Below are positions 28,436-37,429 of a stretch of DNA of 64,000 nucleotides, in pieces. The notes under the pieces are model-generated. The model ran no database searches. It was not told where the DNA came from and saw only the letters and a list, made by a program, of their open reading frames with translations. The DNA is from Endozoicomonas gorgoniicola (GTDB taxonomy: Bacteria > Pseudomonadota > Gammaproteobacteria > Pseudomonadales > Endozoicomonadaceae), in the NCBI RefSeq assembly GCF_025562715.2, contig NZ_JAPFCC010000001.1, positions 6,220,090 through 6,284,089 of the forward strand. Reading direction: 5' to 3'. Each line of letters opens with the position of its first letter. Position 1 is the stretch's first letter. The position numbers and the translations under genes are program-made.

Positions 28436-28888
28436 TTAAACACTCAGATCCAGCGCCATAACAATAGCGTCTTCCGATGGGTGAAGCCCGGTTGCCGGGT
28501 AATAGTTTTTGCGTCGGCCAATTTCACTCAGTCCTTCATTCAGGTACAGATTAAATGCTGATACATTGGATTCCCTGACTTCCAGAAACAGTGTATTGGC
28601 GTGCTGGCGAGCCTGTTCAATCAGATACTGCAGTAATTGTCTGCCATAGCCTTTGCCCTGGCAGGCTTTGCTGATCGTAATGATCAGCAAATGCGCTTCA
28701 TCGGCAACAGTCATTAGCACACCATGTCCAATGTGCTGGTCATTGAGACTGACGATGCAGCAGATATATCCGGTTTTGCCCAGACTGTCTTCAAAGTGAC
28801 GGGCTTTCCAGGGGTGTTCGCTGGCTTCAGTCTCCACCCGGGTAACGCAGGGGAGATCCTGCAGAGTCATATCGCGAAAGGACAGCAT
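28436..28888 (-). CDS. rimI: Ribosomal protein S18-alanine N-acetyltransferase
   Basis: 150 aa GNAT acetyltransferase that acetylates the N-terminal alanine of ribosomal protein S18. Start at ATG 28888 (MLSFRDMTLQDLPCV); a TTG 15 bases upstream is an alternative. Shows the acetyl-CoA loop ACQGKGYGRQLLQYLIEQA and the C-terminal signature LEVRESNVSAFNLYLNEGL followed by GRRKNYYP. It starts 11 bases after the HolD-like gene, the same neighbour as in E. coli (holD-rimI). Confidence 0.9.
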   Translation of the reverse strand: MLSFRDMTLQDLPCVTRVETEASEHPWKARHFEDSLGKTGYICCIVSLNDQHIGHGVLMTVADEAHLLIITISKACQGKGYGRQLLQYLIEQARQHANTLFLEVRESNVSAFNLYLNEGLSEIGRRKNYYPATGLHPSEDAIVMALDLSV

Positions 28889-28899
28889 ATTGGGTGGTA

Positions 28900-29745
28900 T
28901 CAATTCTCTTCAGTGGAAGGCTTTGGTAATGGAGACTGGTCAGTCAGCAGGGGCTTCAGGTCTTTCCAGGCTTCAGCCTTCAGGGTGGGTAGTTTCATGA
29001 GTTCGTTCAGTCCGTGACTGACAGCAAAGCGCTGCTCGGCATGCATGCCGGGCTGGACACCTCGCAGTTCTTCGAAACTGCGCTCAGGCTCTATAACAAA
29101 ACGGGCGGCAGCCGGACCAAAGAGCAACACCAGTTTACGACGTGCCAGCCCGAACTGGTTGCTCAGGTAAGCGCATACAGCGTCAGTGGCGGCATGGTCG
29201 TCCTGATCCATCTGTCCAATCAGACCGACATTTCCCAGAGGCCATACAAATTCACCCATGGGCAGGTCGGGCTGAGAGGTGTGCCTGATCCCACGTAAGA
29301 TGTCGTTTAACAGGCGCATGTGGAAACGTGTGAACTGGTTCAGGCCCGAATGCGGCATTTCTGCAATCACCAGACACTCGTCATTGGGTGCTAGGGTTAC
29401 CAGGCGGAATTTGCTGGTGGCAGGCGCTGGTTTACCCTTTTTAGCGGTTGCAGGTGCTTTCGACTCCTGCTTTTCTGGTTGCTTTGCAGGAGTCGTCACC
29501 AGCGTTGGGCGCACAGGTGGCTCCGGCACCGGTTCAGGCTGCTCCAGATGCTCCGGTAAGCCCAGTGCCAGCATGGCTTCCCGGGCGGTAAGCTCCTGAA
29601 CCTCTTCCAGCTCAGTGACCGCTTCCGGAAAATCGAAATCGCGATGAGCCAGGGCGTTAGGCAGGACGGTGCGAGGGAACCACGTCTGTATTCCCATCGC
29701 ATCCAGATAGTCCTGTCGACTCTGTTCTGTAATCCTGCCAGTCAT
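28900..29745 (-). CDS. HolD-like protein (candidate DNA polymerase III psi subunit)
   Basis: 281 aa. The N-terminus RQDYLDAMGIQTWFPR matches the conserved start of HolD (psi), the segment that contacts the clamp loader. A Pro/Lys/Ala-rich linker (about 80-110) leads to a C-terminal domain (FRLVTLAPNDECLVIAEMP ... LVLLFGPAAARFV) larger than in E. coli psi (137 aa total). Position directly before rimI supports the HolD call, and similar long proteins sit there in Pseudomonas. The function of the C-terminal domain is uncertain. Starts 6 bases after the leuA stop. Confidence 0.6.
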   Translation of the reverse strand: MTGRITEQSRQDYLDAMGIQTWFPRTVLPNALAHRDFDFPEAVTELEEVQELTAREAMLALGLPEHLEQPEPVPEPPVRPTLVTTPAKQPEKQESKAPATAKKGKPAPATSKFRLVTLAPNDECLVIAEMPHSGLNQFTRFHMRLLNDILRGIRHTSQPDLPMGEFVWPLGNVGLIGQMDQDDHAATDAVCAYLSNQFGLARRKLVLLFGPAAARFVIEPERSFEELRGVQPGMHAEQRFAVSHGLNELMKLPTLKAEAWKDLKPLLTDQSPLPKPSTEEN

Positions 29746-29751
29746 TAACGG

Positions 29752-31299
29752 TCAGACATTTCCTGTTTGAGGGTTGGTTTTGCTGTGATCCGATTCCAGC
29801 AGGTTAAGCGCATTGATATAAGCCTTGGCAGACGCAATGACAATGTCAGTGTCGGCGCCAGAGCCATTCACAATGCGGCCTTCCCTTTCCAGGCGAACGC
29901 TGACGTCGCCCTGAGAATCGGTACCACTGGTAATTGCGCTGACATTATACAATGCCAGACGGGCGCGTGAATTGGCAATTGTTTCAATGGCTTTGAAAAT
30001 GGCGTCTACGGGGCCATCCCCCTGGCTGCGCACTTCTGTTGCCTCGCCATCAATGTTGATAACAAGCTTCGCCTCCGGCATGGCTCCGGTTTTGGAGTAG
30101 GCCTGCAGATCAACCAGCTGGTATTTTTCCTGAAGGGAGGTGTTGCGAACGTCACTCACTAAGGCTTGCAGGTCGTCGTCAAAAATGTCTGATTTTTTGT
30201 CTGCCAGCACTTTGAAGCGGGCAAATGCTTCATTCAACTCTTCCTGATCTGCAAATGTGATGCCCAGTTCTGTCATTCGTGTCTTAAATGCATTTCTGCC
30301 AGACAGTTTCCCCAGCGTCAGGCGGTTCGCGTTCCAGCCTACGTCTTCTGCTTTCATGATTTCATAGGTTTCACGGTGCTTCAGCATACCATCCTGGTGA
30401 ATACCGGATTCGTGGGCAAACGCGTTGGCACCCACAATGGCTTTGTTGGGCTGAATCGGAAAGCCGGTAATACCGGAAACCAGCCGCGAGGCGGGCACGA
30501 TTTGAGTGGTATTGATTCCGGTTGTCACGTTCAGTTCATCTTTACGGGTCTTGATGGCCATAACAATTTCTTCAAGGGAAGCGTTACCTGCCCGTTCGCC
30601 CAGGCCGTTGATGGTACATTCTACCTGACGCGCACCATTAACCACCGCAGACAGGGAGTTGGCAACGGCCAGTCCCAGGTCGTTATGACAGTGAACCGAG
30701 AAGACCGCTTTGTCAGCATTGGGAATGCGCTTGATCAGCTGTCCAACGGTGTGACCAAACTGGTGGGGTATCGCGTACCCGACGGTATCTGGAATGTTGA
30801 TGGTCGACGCACCGGCATCAATAGCTGCTTCAATAATACGACAAAGGAAATCCAAATCTGAACGACCTGCGTCTTCACAGGAAAATTCCACATCATCTAT
30901 CAGGTTGCGAGCATGTCTGACGGCAAAAACGGCCTGTTCAACGACTTGTTCCGGAGTCATGCACAGTTTGTGCTTCATGTGAATGGGCGACGTGGCAATA
31001 AACGTATGAATACGCCCCCGATCAGCAGGTTTTAAGGCTTCTGCTGCCCGGTCAATATCTTTTTCCAGAGCCCGCGACAGGCTGCAGACGGTGCTGTCTT
31101 TAATGGTTTCGGCAATGCTTTTGACGGCATCAAAGTCGCCGGGGCTGGCCATGGCAAAGCCCGCTTCAATCACATCCACTTTCAGCATTTCCAGCGCTTT
31201 GGCTATGCGCAGTTTCTCATCTTTGGTCATTGATGCGCCGGGGCTTTGTTCACCATCTCTCAGGGTGGTGTCAAAAATAATCACTTGATCGTTGTTCAT
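29752..31299 (-). CDS. leuA: 2-isopropylmalate synthase
   Basis: 515 aa, normal length. First committed step of leucine synthesis: acetyl-CoA plus 2-oxoisovalerate. Motifs: IFDTTLRDGEQSPGASM, SVHCHNDLGLAVANSL (metal-binding histidines), INGLGERAGNASLEEI, and a C-terminal LeuA regulatory domain (about 390-500) for leucine feedback inhibition. The start ATG 31299 has AGGAG upstream. It is followed at 6 bases by the HolD-like gene, so leuA, holD-like and rimI may be cotranscribed. leuB, leuC and leuD are not nearby. Confidence 0.95.
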   Translation of the reverse strand: MNNDQVIIFDTTLRDGEQSPGASMTKDEKLRIAKALEMLKVDVIEAGFAMASPGDFDAVKSIAETIKDSTVCSLSRALEKDIDRAAEALKPADRGRIHTFIATSPIHMKHKLCMTPEQVVEQAVFAVRHARNLIDDVEFSCEDAGRSDLDFLCRIIEAAIDAGASTINIPDTVGYAIPHQFGHTVGQLIKRIPNADKAVFSVHCHNDLGLAVANSLSAVVNGARQVECTINGLGERAGNASLEEIVMAIKTRKDELNVTTGINTTQIVPASRLVSGITGFPIQPNKAIVGANAFAHESGIHQDGMLKHRETYEIMKAEDVGWNANRLTLGKLSGRNAFKTRMTELGITFADQEELNEAFARFKVLADKKSDIFDDDLQALVSDVRNTSLQEKYQLVDLQAYSKTGAMPEAKLVINIDGEATEVRSQGDGPVDAIFKAIETIANSRARLALYNVSAITSGTDSQGDVSVRLEREGRIVNGSGADTDIVIASAKAYINALNLLESDHSKTNPQTGNV

Positions 31300-31818
31300 G
31301 ATGGGGCTCCTGAATTTTTTGGAATAATTAGGAATTTGTTGTTAGTCATGACCCGGTCAGCCTTCTAACAGGCGTTACCCACTGTCGTCATGGAACGTTT
31401 TTTATGCGTGATCTGGTATTTAAGTGACCCGTTCAATATTGACGGTTCTTAATAGATCTGGGTCGAAGGTGAAGATAGATAGTCTGCTCAAGGCAGCAGC
31501 AGAAGCATGCGGGAAGGCAGGAACAGGTTCTTGATGCTTTTTATGGAACGAGTTATGGAACGAGTTATGGAACGAGTTACGGAACGAGCTGTAGGACTGG
31601 TTGTGGAATAAGCGCAGATCAACCGGCTGACCGGCTGATTGACTATACCTGTATTGGCTGTGCTTGCAGAGTTCATCTTATTGGTTCGCGCTGTAGGTAT
31701 TTTTACTTCTCTTTTCGGCACTATATAGTCATCTGTTGGATTTGCCAAGCGCTTGTGAACAATGGAGACTACAAGGTCAAATTGAGAGTGGCTGAGTAAA
31801 AATTAAGGACGCAGTTCA
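31300..31818. other. Intergenic region with a 12-bp tandem repeat
   Basis: 519 bases between divergent leuA and yajG. It holds four tandem copies of TTATGGAACGAG (the last with one change) at 31541-31588. A minus-strand frame of 86 codons across it reads repetitive VTRSITRSITRS and is not considered a gene. I see no leader peptide or attenuator for leuA. Confidence 0.5.
31541..31588. repeat. Tandem repeat, 4 x 12 bp
   Basis: Units at 31541, 31553, 31565 and 31577, consensus TTATGGAACGAG; the fourth has TTACGGAACGAG. Near-perfect copies suggest recent slippage expansion. Confidence 0.85.
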
Positions 31819-32415
31819 ATGACGATAACAAAATCACGCTGGCAGAAACTGTTGCCCATGACGGGGCTGGGGGTATTGCTGACGCTTGGTGGTTGTGCCA
31901 TGAGTCCTCAGGCGATAAAGATTAACCCTTCTGTCACTGTGGCTGAGTCGACCAGGGATACTCTCAGCTCAAGCGTATCGGTGATGGTTTTCGATGAACG
32001 CCTGACCCCCGTTATTGGTCATCGTGGCGGTGTATACGACACTAATGTGATTACCGCCAGAGATAACCTGCCTCTGGCTCTGCGTTCTGCGGTTGAACGG
32101 GGGTTACGGGAGATGGGAGTCTCTGTTGTCACATCCGGGAACGCACCGCAGTTTCAGGTGTATCTGGATGCGCTGGAATACAGAGTTCCTGAGGGTAGCT
32201 ATGTAACGCGGGTTGAAGTCAAGGCAAAAATCCGGGTTGCAGTCATGCATACTGGCAAGCGTTTTGAAGGCTCTTACAGTGCCGATATCTTGGAACGGGT
32301 TCCCAAGGCTCCTTCGGACAAAAAAAATGAAGAGCTGGTGAATCAGGTATTGAGCGATGTGTTGGAACGTTTGTTTGCAGATCAAAAGCTACAGGGTTTT
32401 ATGAAATCTCTTTAA
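31819..32415 (+). CDS. yajG: YajG-family lipoprotein
   Basis: 198 aa. Signal peptide with lipobox LGGC (GVLLTLGGCAMSP). The remainder matches the YajG family: IKINPSVTVAE, VMVFDERLTPVIGHRGGVY, and RSAVERGLREMGVSV. Probably an outer-membrane lipoprotein of unknown function. The ATG is preceded by AAGGA. Convergent with hemH. Confidence 0.8.
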   Translation: MTITKSRWQKLLPMTGLGVLLTLGGCAMSPQAIKINPSVTVAESTRDTLSSSVSVMVFDERLTPVIGHRGGVYDTNVITARDNLPLALRSAVERGLREMGVSVVTSGNAPQFQVYLDALEYRVPEGSYVTRVEVKAKIRVAVMHTGKRFEGSYSADILERVPKAPSDKKNEELVNQVLSDVLERLFADQKLQGFMKSL

Positions 32416-32514
32416 TGCCACGCGCAGCGAGCAATTATTCTGTGGATCATTTCAAAGTGATAATGTTAAATCGCTAAATAGCTTGATCAGTTACATTGAG
32501 AAAATCGAAACCAC

Positions 32515-32562
32515 CTGAAAAACCAGCGTAAGAACTGTCAATCATTACGGCTGGTATTTCAG
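32515..32562. terminator. Imperfect hairpin between yajG and hemH
   Basis: CTGAAA-AA-CCAGC pairs with GCTGG-TA-TTTCAG around a 22-base loop. No long T-run; a weak candidate for a shared terminator of the convergent genes. Confidence 0.3.
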
Positions 32563-32584
32563 ATGCACTTTCTATAAAGGTGTG

Positions 32585-33607
32585 TCAGGCCTTGAGAGGT
32601 TGCTCCAGCCAGCTGCTCAGAAGTCTGGCCCATTCCGGATTGTCATTCAGGCAAGGGATCAGTTCAAGGGATTCGCCGCCGGCTTTAATAAATTCTTCTC
32701 TCGCTTCTATGCCAATTTCTTCCAGCGTTTCCAGGCAGTCTGCAACAAAAGCCGGGCAGATGACCAGCAGCTTTTTAGCGCCCTGTTCTGCCTGCTGCCT
32801 GATGGTGTCCAGAGTGGATGGCTCCAGCCATTTATCCCGACCCAGTTTCGATTGAAACGCCACGCTGTACTTGTCCACGGGGATATCGGCTTTCTCCACA
32901 AAGCTGGCAGAAGTCCGGTAAATCTGGTGTCTGTAACAGGTGTGGTGGGCAGAAGAAGGTTTATGACAGCAGTCGTCTGATTTCAGGCAGTGGCTGCGGG
33001 TTGGGTCATCTTTTCTGATATGCCGTTCAGGTACTCCGTGGTAACTGAATATCAGGTGGTCATAGTCTTTTTCCAGCCAGGGTCGGGCGCTGTTGACCAG
33101 GGCATCAATATAATCATCATGGTCATAAAACACTGGATGTATATTGAGCGAAATGGGTAACTGATTGTCTGAAATAATAGCCTGAGCTTTCTCAATGACG
33201 GTTTTAACCGTTGACATGGCGTAGTGCGGGTAAAGGGGGAACAGCAGCAGCTCTTTTATTTCAGGCTTGCTTGCCAGCTTGACGATGGCGTTTTCCATAT
33301 CTGGACGGCCATAGCGCATAGCCAGTTCAACCGGCATGTCGGTGTGTTTGCGAACCTGTTCCAGCAGCCGGTAGCTGATGTTGATCAGTGGCGACCCTTC
33401 ATCTGTCCACACGGAAGAGTAAGCTTCAGCCGATTGTGCCGGTCTTTTGGGCAGAACAAACAGGCTGACAATCAGTCGGCGCAGCGGCCAGGGCAGGTCG
33501 ATGACATTCTTGTCCATCAGGAACTCGTCCAGATAGCGACGAACGTCTTCTTCTGTCGGGCTGTCCGGTGAACCCAGATTGACCAGTAACGCTGCCTTTG
33601 CTTCCAT
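32585..33607 (-). CDS. hemH: Ferrochelatase
   Basis: 340 aa. Inserts Fe2+ into protoporphyrin IX, the last step of haem synthesis. Motifs: LLVNLGSPDSPTEEDVRRYL at the N-terminus, LIFSYHGVPERHIRKDDP with the metal-handling histidine, SVAFQSKLGRDKWLEPST, and CPAFVADCLETLEEI with the catalytic glutamate. Several cysteines (SDDCCHKPSSAHHTC) are present but no clear 2Fe-2S motif. Full length; monocistronic on the minus strand downstream of nhaA. Confidence 0.94.
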   Translation of the reverse strand: MEAKAALLVNLGSPDSPTEEDVRRYLDEFLMDKNVIDLPWPLRRLIVSLFVLPKRPAQSAEAYSSVWTDEGSPLINISYRLLEQVRKHTDMPVELAMRYGRPDMENAIVKLASKPEIKELLLFPLYPHYAMSTVKTVIEKAQAIISDNQLPISLNIHPVFYDHDDYIDALVNSARPWLEKDYDHLIFSYHGVPERHIRKDDPTRSHCLKSDDCCHKPSSAHHTCYRHQIYRTSASFVEKADIPVDKYSVAFQSKLGRDKWLEPSTLDTIRQQAEQGAKKLLVICPAFVADCLETLEEIGIEAREEFIKAGGESLELIPCLNDNPEWARLLSSWLEQPLKA

Positions 33608-33668
33608 ACATCCACACCATTTGTTGAAGGGCTTACAGACCCGCGATTATAGCTAAGTTTATTGAACC

Positions 33669-34847
33669 CTATGGCTCCACCTGTCGGGAGCTGTATTTCA
33701 AGACACAATATCCAACAATGGCTGACAGGAATGACCCGGCAAGAATACCAATGCGATCCGTGGCCAGATAGTCAATGCCCAGTTTTTCAAAGGCGAGGGA
33801 ACCAATAAACAGGCTCATGGTAAAACCGATACCGCAAAGGATCGATAAACCATAGAGTTGAGTCCAGTTGGCTCCGGGCGGCATTTTGGCAATGCCGGCT
33901 TTGATGGCAACATAGCAGAAGGTGAACACCCCCAGCTGTTTGCCCGCAAACAGGCCCATCATGATTCCCAGTGGAATAGGGGTAAAGAGTGATTGAAGCT
34001 GTGGCAGGCTCAGCTCAATGCCTGCGTTAGCAAAAGCGAATATAGGCAGAATGACATAATTCACCGGGCTGTGCAGTTTGTGTTGCAACGCTTTAAGTGG
34101 AGACCGGCCCTTTCTGTCCCGGAGGTTTAACGGAATGGTGAAAGCCAGCAATACACCTGCCAGGGTAGCGTGTACACCGGATTTCAGAACACATATCCAA
34201 AGCAGTGCACCGACAAACAGATAGGGGCCGGTTTTGGCCACATTCATACGGTTCATGATGACCAGGGTCGCGAGAAAGATAGAACCGAGTATCATGGACG
34301 CGACAGACATTTCTGATGTGTAAAACAGGGCAATGATAACGATGGCGCCCAGATCATCAAAAATAGCCAGCGCCAGCAGGAACGTTTTTAAAGAGGTCGG
34401 CACCCGCTTTCCCAGAAGTGCCAGAACGCCTACAGCAAAAGCAATGTCAGTGGCGGCAGGGATGGCCCAGCCTTGCATGGCAAGCGGATCTTTGTAATTA
34501 AAAATCGTGTAAACCAGGGCGGGGATAACCATACCGCCAATAGCTGCAACACCGGGCAGCGCGATTTGTGCCGGAGTGCTCAGGTCACCCCTGATAATTT
34601 CATATTTTACTTCCAGACCGATTAGCAGAAAGAAAACAGCCATCAGGCCATCATTGATCCAGAGTAACAGAGGTTTGTTGATTTCCAGTGAGCCAATGCT
34701 GAAGTTGACGGGTAACTGCAGAAGCAGATTGTAATAGTCAGCCAGTGGCGAGTTGACGGCAATCTTGGCAAGAATGGCCGCAACAATCAGTAGAACGCCA
34801 ACAGCGTAATCTTGTCGTAAAAAGTGGTGTAGCCGTCGTAAATGCAT
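33669..34847 (-). CDS. nhaA: Na+/H+ antiporter NhaA
   Basis: 392 aa, inner membrane, about twelve helices. Exports Na+ (or Li+) in exchange for H+, important for salt and pH homeostasis in a marine cell. Diagnostic acidic residues are present: PAATDIAFAVGVLALLGKRV (Asp133 region) and LAIFDDLGAIVIIALFYT (the Asp163/Asp164 pair). Ends with a short hydrophilic tail. About 60 bases separate it from hemH. Confidence 0.94.
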   Translation of the reverse strand: MHLRRLHHFLRQDYAVGVLLIVAAILAKIAVNSPLADYYNLLLQLPVNFSIGSLEINKPLLLWINDGLMAVFFLLIGLEVKYEIIRGDLSTPAQIALPGVAAIGGMVIPALVYTIFNYKDPLAMQGWAIPAATDIAFAVGVLALLGKRVPTSLKTFLLALAIFDDLGAIVIIALFYTSEMSVASMILGSIFLATLVIMNRMNVAKTGPYLFVGALLWICVLKSGVHATLAGVLLAFTIPLNLRDRKGRSPLKALQHKLHSPVNYVILPIFAFANAGIELSLPQLQSLFTPIPLGIMMGLFAGKQLGVFTFCYVAIKAGIAKMPPGANWTQLYGLSILCGIGFTMSLFIGSLAFEKLGIDYLATDRIGILAGSFLSAIVGYCVLKYSSRQVEP

Positions 34848-35200
34848 TGCGACTTCCGTTATTGTCTTTTTAAGTATGACCTTGCTGTAACTGGCAGGTC
34901 ATACCAAGAATGCAGGTCTACATGGGTAAATTGACAGCAGCTTTCTGGTTAAACACATAAGATGCACACCGGGCATAGTAACAGGGTTCTCTGAAAAACA
35001 AAGAGCAGAGTACATGAGACCTTAACTGTCGTTTAAAAGTGGTCAATCAAAAAGATGTCTGATGGAGGGATTATAAGACCGGTAACGCCTGATCGGAAGC
35101 AGTTTGTTAGTAAAAACACTTAGCAGAGTTGCTTGATAATTCCCATCAGGCGTTCAAAATTGTCAGAAAAGAGTCGTCAGAAAGCTTGTCACAAAGCTTG
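34848..35200. other. Intergenic region between nhaA and prmC
   Basis: 353 bases without a supported gene. Near 35175-35205 there is a degenerate direct repeat (AAAGCTTGTCAC, AAAGCTTGTTAC). The nhaA promoter should lie here; no specific element is identified. Confidence 0.4.
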
Positions 35201-36079
35201 TTACAAAGAGAGTTGCCCCTGAGTTACCCGGTCGTGTCCTGACAGATCCAGAATGGTTGAAATCCTGCTGAATCCAGCCTGTCGCATCAACTGCTGTATG
35301 GCTTCAGCTTGGTGATAGCCATGTTCCAGCAAGAGCCAGCCGCCATTGTGCAGTCTGGAAACAGCCTGCTGAATGATAATGCGAATGTCGTTTAAACCAT
35401 CAGTGCCCGATGCCAGGGCTGTTTCGGGTTCAAAGCGAACATCGCCCTGACTCAGATGTTCGTCATCACAGCAGATATAAGGCGGATTGCTGACAATCAT
35501 GTGGTAATTGTCGTCTGGAAGCGCTTCACACCAGCTGCCCTGATAAAAAGTCACATTATTAATGCGATTGCTCCGGGCATTCTGTTTAGCCAGCTTGACA
35601 GCGTCCCGAAACTTATCAACTCCGACCACTGTCCACTGTCGTCGCTCACTGGCCAGTGCCAGTGCAATGGCGCCGGTGCCTGTCCCCAGGTCTGCCACCG
35701 TGGCATTTTCCGGCAGTTCTTTTGTCAGTGCCTGTTCAACCAGCAGTTCGGTATCAGGACGGGGAATTAGCGTGGCCGGTGAAACCGCCAGTTTCAGCGT
35801 CCAGAAATCCCGCTCCCCGGTCAGGTAGGCGACGGGGGTTCCTTTTTGACGTTGTGCAACCAGCAATCTGAAATCAGACAGCTGTTGCTCGTTCAGTTCA
35901 TGCTCTGGCCAGGTAAACAGAAAACTGCGGTCTTTCTGAAGGATGTGGCACAGCAGGACTTCTGCGTCCAGACGGGCTGTTTCACTGTCTGTCAGAAGGT
36001 CTGTTGCCCAGCTCAGTAGTCGATCAACCCGGTAGCTATTTAGGCAGCTATTTCGGCAGCTATTTTGAAAGCTAGTCAT
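35201..36079 (-). CDS. prmC: Release factor glutamine methyltransferase
   Basis: 292 aa. SAM-dependent enzyme that methylates the GGQ glutamine of RF1/RF2. Contains VADLGTGTGAIALALA (SAM site) and IVSNPPYICCDD, the NPPY motif that binds the target glutamine. It overlaps the end of prfA by 8 bases, the usual prfA-prmC coupling. The N-terminus SFQNSCRNSCLNSYRVD is encoded by short repeats around AGCTATTT (36040-36075), an unusual extension, so translation could begin later. Confidence 0.93.
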   Translation of the reverse strand: MTSFQNSCRNSCLNSYRVDRLLSWATDLLTDSETARLDAEVLLCHILQKDRSFLFTWPEHELNEQQLSDFRLLVAQRQKGTPVAYLTGERDFWTLKLAVSPATLIPRPDTELLVEQALTKELPENATVADLGTGTGAIALALASERRQWTVVGVDKFRDAVKLAKQNARSNRINNVTFYQGSWCEALPDDNYHMIVSNPPYICCDDEHLSQGDVRFEPETALASGTDGLNDIRIIIQQAVSRLHNGGWLLLEHGYHQAEAIQQLMRQAGFSRISTILDLSGHDRVTQGQLSL

Positions 36080-37181
36080 TGGACAGACCTGTCAGCAATT
36101 CTGCCTGATGTTCCTGTAACAGAGGTTCAACCACCGGGTCGAGGTCGCCTTCGATGATTTCAGACAGTTTGTACAGCGTCAGGTTGATGCGATGATCGGT
36201 AACGCGTCCCTGGGGGTAGTTATAGGTACGGATTCGCTCGGAACGGTCACCGCTGCCCACCAGGCTCTTACGGGCATCGCTGATCTCTTTGGCGGCGGCC
36301 TCATCCTGTGCTGTTTGCAGTTTGGCCGACAGCAGTGACATCGCCTTGGCGCGGTTCTTGTGCTGGGAACGCTCGTCCTGACATTCCACCACAATGCCGG
36401 TTGGCAGGTGGGTCAGGCGGATGGCAGAATCGGTGGTGTTGACGTGCTGACCACCGGCACCGGAGGAGCGGAAGGTGTCTACCCGCAGGTCTTCCTTCCT
36501 GATCTCAATGGCTTCCTGTTCGTCCGGCTCAGGCATAATCGCTACGGTGCAGGCAGAGGTGTGGATACGCCCCTGAGACTCGGTTTCCGGCACACGCTGA
36601 ACACGGTGAGCGCCGGATTCAAATTTCAGTCGCCCATAAACCGCATTGCCGACAATGCGGGTGATGATTTCACGGTAGCCACCGTGTTCGCCATCGTTGG
36701 CACTGATGATTTCAATTTTCCAGCCCTGCTTCTCGGCATAGCGGGAGTACATGCGGAACAGGTCACCCGCAAAAATAGCGGCTTCGTCACCACCTGTACC
36801 GGCACGGATTTCCAGAAAGGTGTTGAAAGCGTCACGGGGGTCTTTTGGCAGCAGCAGCAGCTGAAGGTTCTGTTCCAGACCGGGCAGCTGTTCCCTGCCT
36901 TCCTGTAGCTCTTCTTCTGCCATTTCTGCCATTTCAGGGTCATCCTCGGTGATCATGGCCCGGGCTTCTTCCATGTTTTCAATGACCTGGCGGTATTCCT
37001 GATAAGCCTGAACCACGGGTTCCAGCTCAGCGTATTCTTTGGACAGTTTGCGGAACTGATCCTGATTGCCAATCACTTCCGGATCGCTCAGCAGTGCAGC
37101 AATTTCTTCATAACGATCCAGCAGGTTGTCGAGTTTGGTTGTCAGGTTGCTGCTCAGGCTGACAAAGGTAGAGTCTTTCAT
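36072..37181 (-). CDS. prfA: Peptide chain release factor 1
   Basis: 369 aa. Recognises UAA and UAG stop codons. Contains SSGAGGQHVNTTDSAIRLTH with the catalytic GGQ. The start is placed at ATG 37181 (MKDSTFVSL); a TTG two codons earlier is possible. In most gammaproteobacteria prfA follows hemA directly; here hemA is about 4.65 kb away, beyond accessory DNA, so prfA must rely on a promoter inside or near 37182-37430. Confidence 0.94.
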   Translation of the reverse strand: MKDSTFVSLSSNLTTKLDNLLDRYEEIAALLSDPEVIGNQDQFRKLSKEYAELEPVVQAYQEYRQVIENMEEARAMITEDDPEMAEMAEEELQEGREQLPGLEQNLQLLLLPKDPRDAFNTFLEIRAGTGGDEAAIFAGDLFRMYSRYAEKQGWKIEIISANDGEHGGYREIITRIVGNAVYGRLKFESGAHRVQRVPETESQGRIHTSACTVAIMPEPDEQEAIEIRKEDLRVDTFRSSGAGGQHVNTTDSAIRLTHLPTGIVVECQDERSQHKNRAKAMSLLSAKLQTAQDEAAAKEISDARKSLVGSGDRSERIRTYNYPQGRVTDHRINLTLYKLSEIIEGDLDPVVEPLLQEHQAELLTGLSND

Positions 37182-37429
37182 TATCAAAGTGTGTTCTCAG
37201 TCACTTCAGCACCGGATATTTTGTTGGGTGCCGGGGGAATAACAGGGTGGGCGTAGTGTATCAGGAATCGGACGGGGACGGAGATTTTGACGATTTCGGG
37301 GAAATGTTCAGTTGACATCGGTCAGTCAGACTATTTTCAGGTTGGACATTTGTTGTTTCCCGCAGTCTAATAGCCGTGACTTAGCGAAAAAAGCATTGAA
37401 ATAATAATTAAGAAAAAGCTTATCGAAAC

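Noticed and set aside
31300..31540. Leucine leader peptide or attenuator before leuA
   Set aside because: No short ORF rich in Leu codons and no paired terminator/antiterminator hairpins were seen.
31488..31748. 86-codon minus-strand ORF upstream of leuA
   Set aside because: It reads mostly the 12-bp tandem repeat (VTRSITRSITRS) and has no ribosome-binding site.
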